From CAZADH01 sp964483805 (GTDB lineage: Bacteria; Muiribacteriota; Ozemobacteria; Ozemobacterales; Ozemobacteraceae): a stretch of DNA of 11,910 bases. Position 1 is the stretch's first letter; each line of letters starts with the position of its first letter. Shown in pieces: positions 6,919-11,910 of this stretch. Below the pieces are notes generated by a model that saw only the letters and a program-made list of their open reading frames with translations, was not told where the DNA came from and searched no databases. The position numbers were made by a program, and so were the translations under genes. The stretch spans positions 1 to 11,910 of the forward strand of contig CAZADH010000193.1 in assembly GCA_964483805.1 (NCBI GenBank). Reading direction: 5' to 3'.

Positions 6919-9543
6919 CTAGACGTGCCGCCGATCGAGAACCACGCGGATCTTGCCGGTGCGGGCGTTGCGTTCCCACGCCGCCGGCTCGACCCACTCG
7001 AAGCTCACCGACAACCAACCGTTTTCGAGGGCGTCGTGCAGTTTGTAGGAGTGCTCGGCCAAAGCCGCCCGCAGCACGGCATCGGCGACCATCCCGCTGG
7101 CACCGGGTTCGAGGCGGACCACCAGATGGTCACGCCCACCGCGCAGCTCGGCCACGACCTGGAAGTTCGGCCCGGCACCGGCAGCGGCCAACGCCGGCGC
7201 CACGTCCTGCGGCAACAGGTTGATGCCGCCGATGACCAGAAGATCATCGACGCGCCCGAGCAGTTCGAAGGTGCGCCCGACCGCCCCGCACTTGCACCGC
7301 CCACCCGGCAGATCGCGCCAGCGCCCCAGATCTCCGGTGCGATAGCGGACGACCGGCATCAACACCCGATCGAGGTTGGTGACGACGATCTCGCCCCGTT
7401 GACTGTCTTGCACCGGCAGACCGCCGTCCGGATCGAGGATCTCGACGTACTGGTAGCTGTCGAGCACATGGTGCAGCGATCCCGCAAGGTCGGGACACTG
7501 GTAACCGATCGGACCGGTATCGACACAAGCGTAACCGGCCGAGCGCGCCCAGGCGCAGCCGAAACGTTCACGCAGGTAGTCGAGCGTCGGCTGCCGCAGA
7601 TGCTCGCCGGCGTAAAGAATTTTCTGTATGCGCAACACCACTCCGCGCGCTTCGGCTTCCTGGGCCAGTTTAACCAGCAACGACGGCAGACCGACCAGGG
7701 CGTCGACCTGGAAGGCGACCAGGTATTTCAGCATGTTGTCCCAGGGGGTGTTGCCGCCGATTGGCAGCGACAGACAGCCGAGGTTCTCGAGGGCCCGCCC
7801 GACCACGTTGAAGCTCGTCCAGAGATTGCCCGCCAGGAACAGGTTGGCCACCCGATCGTGACGGGTCAAGCCCGCGGAGGCGAAGATGAAGGTCAAGGTC
7901 TCGGTGGCACGCCGGTATTCATCATTGCCATACAATGTAAATTTCGGCTCGCCGGTCGACCCTCCCGAGGCATACACCTGCGCATCGGTCATCGGCCGGG
8001 TGAGGATGGCGGTCGAAATCGGCGGCGAGTGGCGATAGTATGTGTCGCGATCGAGCAACGGCAGGTCGGTGAACTTGCCGCCCCGGCCAATCGCATGGCG
8101 TTCGAGCAGCGGTCCGTAATAGGGCGACGGCCGCAACCGCTCGAGGAAGGCCTCGAGCCGGGCCGACATCTGCGTGGCACTCTCGCGGTCGACCCAGTCG
8201 ATCAACCCCGCCAGCAGATACGCCCCTTCGTGCGGCGCCCCCGCTTTGCCCTCGCTCATGCCGCCCAACACGGTCAGGCGCTTCGCGCCCAGGCCCAGCA
8301 ACAACTCCTCGCACGCCGCCTTCCAGGCAGGACGCACCCACAGCCCCACCGTCTGCAGATACCGCGAAATCGGCCCGACTTCCTGCTGCAGGCGGGCCAG
8401 ATCGGGAAGCGGCTTGATGAACAACGTGCGGTTGAGGCAACTGATCTTGAAGGCCGCGTCGTCTTCGTAGATCAACGACCACGACTGCTCGTCGGGAGCG
8501 GTGAGCACCGACCGCGCCTCGACCTGACCCATCAGCGCCAGATCGCGCACGCGGCGGATCTCGACCCGTTCGTCGAAGTCGAGCGGACCGACGGGCAACG
8601 TGCCCGCCAACTCGGCCAGGTGCGGCCGCAGCGCATCCATTAGGGCGACGCCGTCGCGGCGCTCGCCACCCAGTAAATACACGAGATGCGGCGAACTGCA
8701 CGCCTGTTGGTCCCAGCGGCAGAGGTCGAGCGCCAACCCGCGCAGGACGTCGTCGGGCATGCCCGCCCGCAACTGCTCGACATCAACGAGGGCAAACGAG
8801 TAGCGCGGACCGTTCTCGATGAACCGGGTACCGGGATCGGCCTGCCGTCGCAGCGCGACCAGGGCTTCTTCGCCACCCCAGAACACCACGGTCAGCCCCG
8901 CGGTCAACAACGGGGTCTCGACCGATGCGTCGCCGCCCTTCCAGGTGACGAGCGCCTGGTTTGGCCACACCAGGCCACGGCTGTCGACCTGGCGGATACT
9001 CTCGAGAAACAACGCCGGGAAGACCGGGTCGACCCGGCTCAACTTCAAAATGTTGACGTTCTTGGTCAGAATGCCGGCCAACAGGCTGTCGACCGCGCCG
9101 ACAAAGACGTTGCCGGCCGAAATGTGCAACACCGGCGCCCGCGGCCACGCCCGCAGTGCATGCCCCAGCGCCGGCCGCTCGACCCAACCGTCGAGAAGGG
9201 CCGGATCGCCCAATTCGCCGCGCACCCGCGCCAGACAGGTTTCGCGCCGGCACAGACTGCTGACCACCGCCAATCCCTCGGCCACCATCGCGGCACTGAA
9301 ACCGATACGCCCCGGCAGACCACCCAATGCCTCACGGTAGAGGGGATGCTCGGGATCGGCCCAGATATCGGCGACCCGCTCGAGAATCTCGAGCACCTCT
9401 TCGAACTTGACGCCGCGCGCCGCCTCGACACGACCCCGGGCCTCGCCGAGCAGCGCCGGGATCTCCGCCGCGGTCAACGCCACGCCGGGGCCCTGATGGC
9501 CAAACACGTAACTGGAAAAAAGCGGGTTCGTCTGTCGCATCAT
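6919..9543 (-). CDS. Fusion of LuxC-family acyl reductase and PaaK-like adenylate-forming ligase
   Basis: This 874-residue protein has two catalytic halves. Residues about 1-440 match the LuxC acyl-CoA reductase family, which reduces an acyl thioester to an aldehyde with NADPH. Visible marks are HISAGNVFVGAVDSLL (140-155), KNVNILKLS (161-169), and DQQACSSPH with the catalytic nucleophile Cys282, near the position known for Vibrio LuxC (Cys286). Residues about 465-874 match phenylacetate-CoA ligase-type adenylating enzymes: the ATP loop SGGSTGEPK (526-534), RYRTGDLG (733-740), GRVDDLLVIGGINL (763-776), and a late lysine in TGKIR (Lys864) where the family has its adenylation lysine. A natural reading is that the ligase half activates a carboxylate and the reductase half converts it to an aldehyde. 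There is no carrier-protein domain between the halves, unlike classic carboxylic acid reductases, and the order is reversed. ATG 9543 lies 16 bases after the luxE-like gene; ATG 9540 is the next codon, and neither has a Shine-Dalgarno. Confidence 0.92.
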   Translation of the reverse strand: MMRQTNPLFSSYVFGHQGPGVALTAAEIPALLGEARGRVEAARGVKFEEVLEILERVADIWADPEHPLYREALGGLPGRIGFSAAMVAEGLAVVSSLCRRETCLARVRGELGDPALLDGWVERPALGHALRAWPRAPVLHISAGNVFVGAVDSLLAGILTKNVNILKLSRVDPVFPALFLESIRQVDSRGLVWPNQALVTWKGGDASVETPLLTAGLTVVFWGGEEALVALRRQADPGTRFIENGPRYSFALVDVEQLRAGMPDDVLRGLALDLCRWDQQACSSPHLVYLLGGERRDGVALMDALRPHLAELAGTLPVGPLDFDERVEIRRVRDLALMGQVEARSVLTAPDEQSWSLIYEDDAAFKISCLNRTLFIKPLPDLARLQQEVGPISRYLQTVGLWVRPAWKAACEELLLGLGAKRLTVLGGMSEGKAGAPHEGAYLLAGLIDWVDRESATQMSARLEAFLERLRPSPYYGPLLERHAIGRGGKFTDLPLLDRDTYYRHSPPISTAILTRPMTDAQVYASGGSTGEPKFTLYGNDEYRRATETLTFIFASAGLTRHDRVANLFLAGNLWTSFNVVGRALENLGCLSLPIGGNTPWDNMLKYLVAFQVDALVGLPSLLVKLAQEAEARGVVLRIQKILYAGEHLRQPTLDYLRERFGCAWARSAGYACVDTGPIGYQCPDLAGSLHHVLDSYQYVEILDPDGGLPVQDSQRGEIVVTNLDRVLMPVVRYRTGDLGRWRDLPGGRCKCGAVGRTFELLGRVDDLLVIGGINLLPQDVAPALAAAGAGPNFQVVAELRGGRDHLVVRLEPGASGMVADAVLRAALAEHSYKLHDALENGWLSVSFEWVEPAAWERNARTGKIRVVLDRRHV

Positions 9544-9546
9544 ATA

Positions 9547-9559
9547 AATACTATGTATT
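9547..9559. other. AT-rich dyad in the luxE-like/luxC-like spacer
   Basis: The 16-base spacer between the two genes is almost entirely A/T and contains AATAC-TAT-GTATT, a perfect 5-base inverted repeat. It contrasts strongly with the GC-rich surroundings. No Shine-Dalgarno is present. The AT-richness may keep the start codon unstructured for coupled or leaderless-like initiation; alternatively it is a regulator site. Confidence 0.4.
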
Positions 9560-10687
9560 CTATTTCAACAGGTCGAGGGCATTGATGGCACACCCCTTGT
9601 GCTTGCTCAGTCCGGCGCGCCCCAGGATGGTCAGGTAAGGGCCGGCACGACCGCAGGGGCAACCGCGCTGAATCACAGCCCGATCGGTGGTCAGCAACGA
9701 AATCGACGGATACGAGGTGAGATACGGCGACATGAGGTGCAGCAACCCGGGTTGCCCGTCCGGCAACGGCCGCAGGTCGCCCGGATCGACCACCCGCGCC
9801 CGCGCATAGATCGGCACGTGCATGTTGCCGTGCGCGCAGTCGAGATACGGGATGCCGTGTTCGACCATGCCGAAGGTATCGCGGATGTTGGCCTCGGGCA
9901 CCCCGAGGATGCGCGCCACCCGGCTCTTGAACACCGCCTTGGTGACCTCGCGGTCGCGGTTCATCTTCCAGCCGCCCCCGGTCAATACGAACGAACGCTC
10001 ACCCAGGGCCAGCGTCTCGCCCGCCGCCTCGAGGACATCGCATACTTCGTAAATATGCGCTGGGAACCCGATGAGCCGGACCGGTTCGGGGCGCCGGGCC
10101 AGGCCCCGCAACTGGCGCGCCGTCCAACCGGCATCGAAATAGAATTCCCGGGCTTCGTTGTTCCAGCGAATGGCATAGACGACGCGCCGCCGTCGGGTGA
10201 ACCCGGTCATCATCTTGTCGGAAAACGCCGTGCCGACGTTCTTGGCCACCTTCGGGTCGTAACTGAAACACAGGTAGTTCACCAGCTCGTCGTGGTTGAC
10301 CAGGCCGAGCGAATCGTAGCTCTGATCGACCAACAGCCGGATGCGCTGCAGCGACAGTTTGTCGAGCACAATGGCGCTGCGCTGGCCCCCGGTGCCCGAA
10401 CTGGTCAACTCGATGGCCACCTCGTCGTCGCCAATCGAGAGCAGGCGATGATGCTTGAAAATGGTCACCAGCAACGGCGGAATCGCCTCGGCCGTCGCCG
10501 GGGGTTGCCGCACATCGGCCCCCTTGAGCGCCAGAAAGCGCGCGTATGGCAAACAACGCTCGACGTGCCAGGCATACGCCTCGCGCATCGCCTCGTCGAA
10601 CAGGCCATCGGTCACCGGACCATGCGCGAACGCGTCGGAGATCGCAAACAACCGGGCGGTCGCCGGAAACACGGGTTTCGTGGCCAT
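9560..10687 (-). CDS. LuxE-family acyl-protein synthetase
   Basis: At 375 residues this matches the usual LuxE length of about 370. LuxE adenylates a fatty acid, takes the acyl group on a C-terminal cysteine, and passes it to LuxC for reduction. Visible marks are the ATP-loop-like TSSGTGGQRS (95-104), LTGGGWKM (235-242), DTFGMVEHG (270-278), and GCPCGRAGP (342-350). Cys366 in KHKGC sits 9 residues from the C-terminus, matching the acyl-accepting Cys364 known in bacterial luminescence systems. ATG 10687 lies 2 bases after the stop of the upstream GNAT gene, so translation is probably coupled, although no Shine-Dalgarno is seen. Downstream is the LuxC-like fusion, its natural partner. No luciferase genes accompany it, so the acyl substrate and the fate of the aldehyde are unknown; long-chain, branched or aromatic acids are all possible. 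Confidence 0.93.
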   Translation of the reverse strand: MATKPVFPATARLFAISDAFAHGPVTDGLFDEAMREAYAWHVERCLPYARFLALKGADVRQPPATAEAIPPLLVTIFKHHRLLSIGDDEVAIELTSSGTGGQRSAIVLDKLSLQRIRLLVDQSYDSLGLVNHDELVNYLCFSYDPKVAKNVGTAFSDKMMTGFTRRRRVVYAIRWNNEAREFYFDAGWTARQLRGLARRPEPVRLIGFPAHIYEVCDVLEAAGETLALGERSFVLTGGGWKMNRDREVTKAVFKSRVARILGVPEANIRDTFGMVEHGIPYLDCAHGNMHVPIYARARVVDPGDLRPLPDGQPGLLHLMSPYLTSYPSISLLTTDRAVIQRGCPCGRAGPYLTILGRAGLSKHKGCAINALDLLK

Positions 10688-10689
10688 GG

Positions 10690-11904
10690 TCAGCGATGCC
10701 AGTCGTCGGTATCAAACGGTTTCTGGCTGCGCAACAGCAACTCGTACCAGCACTTCATGAAGGCGTCGAGAAACCGCCGGTTGGTCGCCACCAGTTGCAT
10801 GTCCATGAAATCGAGGGTCTCGAACGTTCGCGTAAATACAAAGTAATCTTCACGCCGCCCGTCGTCGGCCAGGCGCATCGCCGCAAAGTACGCACTGGGC
10901 AGAAACGAGGCATCGAGCGCCACCCGCTGCACGTCGGGACGATGGGCCGGCACCAGCATTTCGAGGTAACGCATGCCGAAACTGGCAGCCGCGTCGGCGA
11001 ACCACACCAGGACCCGCCGCAGATCGGGAATGCCGATGCGATATCCGGCGATCATCCCGTGCCCGTCGTCGGGGTGGAACTGCACAAAGATCTCGGCATC
11101 GATGCCCTCGGCGACAAACGCCACGTTGGCCCCGAGAAACGGGAAGAACACCTGGTCGAGCCGGTCGGTATCCTGGCACCGCTCGAACCGATGGGCCACT
11201 CCCTCGGCATCGCGGTCGACCCGAAAGGCAATCGGCTCGCCCTTGTTCAGGACCTCGACTTTGGGCAAATCAACGGTGTCGAACCCATCGGTCAACCCCA
11301 ACACGTCGTCGGCAATGTGTTTGAACTCGACGAGTTCGGGAGTCAGGGGCGGCCGCGGACGCCGCAACGCCAGCGCCCCATCGCGAAAGAACACCTCGAG
11401 ACCATGGGTTTCGAAGGCCTTGACCTTGTGGGCGTTGGGGAAGATGCCCAGCGGCACGAACCCCAGGTGCTCGAGCACCACCTGCGGCGCAAAGTTCACC
11501 GTACGGGTCGTCGCGTAGATGACGTCGCAGGTGCGGGTGCGCACCGTCAGCCGTTCGAGCGCCTCCGTGACCATCGTATGCATGACGTCTTGACCGCGGA
11601 ACTCGGCCCGCACCACGGCCGCATACGCCTTGCCTACCTTGTTGACCGGATCGATGGCAAAAATCACCGAGCCGATCAGGTGTTCGTCACAGACAGCCAA
11701 CAGCCAGAAGTAGGTCGGGTCGTCGATCTTCTTGGCGGCCAGGGCCGCGTCTTTGCACTCGACGAGCGGATACCGACCCCCGTAGATATCGTGATAGAGC
11801 TCGAGAATGGCCGGGATATCGGCCACGGCAGCGACCCGCAACCGGACTTCGCGGCGATCGTTGAGAACCACGCGCTTCAACCGTCGCGCACCCCCATTTA
11901 ACAA
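10690..11904 (-). CDS. Two-part GNAT acetyltransferase-like protein; start may lie outside window
   Basis: About 404 residues are visible. Residues roughly 20-155 look like a GNAT domain: VRLRVAAVADIPAILELY at the front, strands LIGSVIFAID and AYAAVVRAEF, the acetyl-CoA loop region FRGQDVMHTM (102-110) and the late NFAPQVVLEHLGF (137-149). GNAT proteins transfer acyl groups from CoA to amines. Residues about 200-404 form a second part with EIFVQFHPDDGHGMIAGYRI and a repeat of the GNAT-like theme (LRRVLVWFADAAASFGMRYLEMLVPA), so it may be a degenerate second acyltransferase fold. The stop lies 2 bases before the luxE-like gene. The start is unsettled: the frame is open to the window edge, TTG 11904 is simply the longest visible option, TTG 11880 has a G-rich stretch 10 bases upstream, and GTG 11871 is also possible. 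It could use or process the same acyl group as its neighbours, or acylate an aminosugar or other amine; that is inference. Confidence 0.82.
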   Translation of the reverse strand: MLNGGARRLKRVVLNDRREVRLRVAAVADIPAILELYHDIYGGRYPLVECKDAALAAKKIDDPTYFWLLAVCDEHLIGSVIFAIDPVNKVGKAYAAVVRAEFRGQDVMHTMVTEALERLTVRTRTCDVIYATTRTVNFAPQVVLEHLGFVPLGIFPNAHKVKAFETHGLEVFFRDGALALRRPRPPLTPELVEFKHIADDVLGLTDGFDTVDLPKVEVLNKGEPIAFRVDRDAEGVAHRFERCQDTDRLDQVFFPFLGANVAFVAEGIDAEIFVQFHPDDGHGMIAGYRIGIPDLRRVLVWFADAAASFGMRYLEMLVPAHRPDVQRVALDASFLPSAYFAAMRLADDGRREDYFVFTRTFETLDFMDMQLVATNRRFLDAFMKCWYELLLRSQKPFDTDDWHR

Positions 11905-11910
11905 ACTACC

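Noticed and set aside
6718..8643. Long open plus-strand frame of 641 codons antisense to the fusion gene
   Set aside because: It is rich in Arg, His, Gln and Pro with no domain motifs and lies opposite a gene with intact catalytic motifs. Such frames are expected as shadows in GC-rich DNA.
6919..9543. Classic carboxylic acid reductase (adenylation-carrier-reductase)
   Set aside because: There is no carrier domain with a phosphopantetheine serine between the halves, the domain order is reversed, and the reductase half has the LuxC cysteine motif rather than a short-chain-dehydrogenase reductase.
10546..11901. Plus-strand frame of 451 codons opposite the GNAT gene, and a similar one at 9599-10846 opposite the luxE-like gene
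   Set aside because: Both mirror real minus-strand genes with recognisable motifs and carry none themselves.
6919..11904. A bioluminescence (lux) operon
   Set aside because: No luciferase subunit or LuxD-type thioesterase is present among the genes in the window, and a GNAT gene occupies the upstream position.

Overview
All genes in this window lie on the minus strand, read from right to left. The DNA is GC-rich with dense gene packing: gaps of a few bases, one ATGA overlap, and one intergenic space of about 200 bases. AxA-type signal peptides and type IV pilus/type II secretion style pseudopilins point to a diderm bacterium. The proteins look like those of a poorly sampled environmental lineage (planctomycete-, myxobacterium- or Riflebacteria-like are possibilities), but nothing fixes the taxon. 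I see no rRNA, tRNA, CRISPR array, transposase or phage gene.

Right-hand block (about 6919-11910): a three-gene acyl-activation and aldehyde-forming cluster. In reading order it holds a two-part GNAT acetyltransferase-like protein (its start may lie beyond the window edge), a LuxE-family acyl-protein synthetase, and an 874-residue fusion. The fusion joins a LuxC-family acyl reductase (N-terminal half) to a PaaK-like adenylate-forming ligase (C-terminal half). The expected catalytic residues are visible in all the lux-type domains, but no luciferase (luxA/luxB) or LuxD-type thioesterase is present. The likely output is an acyl thioester or aldehyde used for something other than light. This is the most unusual part of the window.

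Middle (6711-6918): the only sizeable intergenic gap. It carries short inverted repeats, an (AG)6 run and a C8 run, with no convincing promoter or intrinsic terminator.

Left-hand block (1-6710): a soluble hybrid sensor histidine kinase (pseudo-receiver, PAS, HisKA, HATPase, receiver) is followed after 14 bases by a chain of pseudopilin genes. These are a very large GspK/PilX-like protein without Glu5, a GspI/PilV-like prepilin and a GspJ/PilW-like prepilin. Two exported proteins of unknown function come next, the second cut by the left edge. The spacing, the ATGA overlap and Shine-Dalgarno sequences embedded in upstream coding sequence suggest one transcript. I infer a minor-pilin/secretion tip complex with its own sensory kinase.

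Start sites: the left-block pilin and exported-protein genes have recognisable Shine-Dalgarno sequences, while the luxE-like and luxC-like starts do not. The luxC-like start instead sits behind an unusually AT-rich 16-base spacer.
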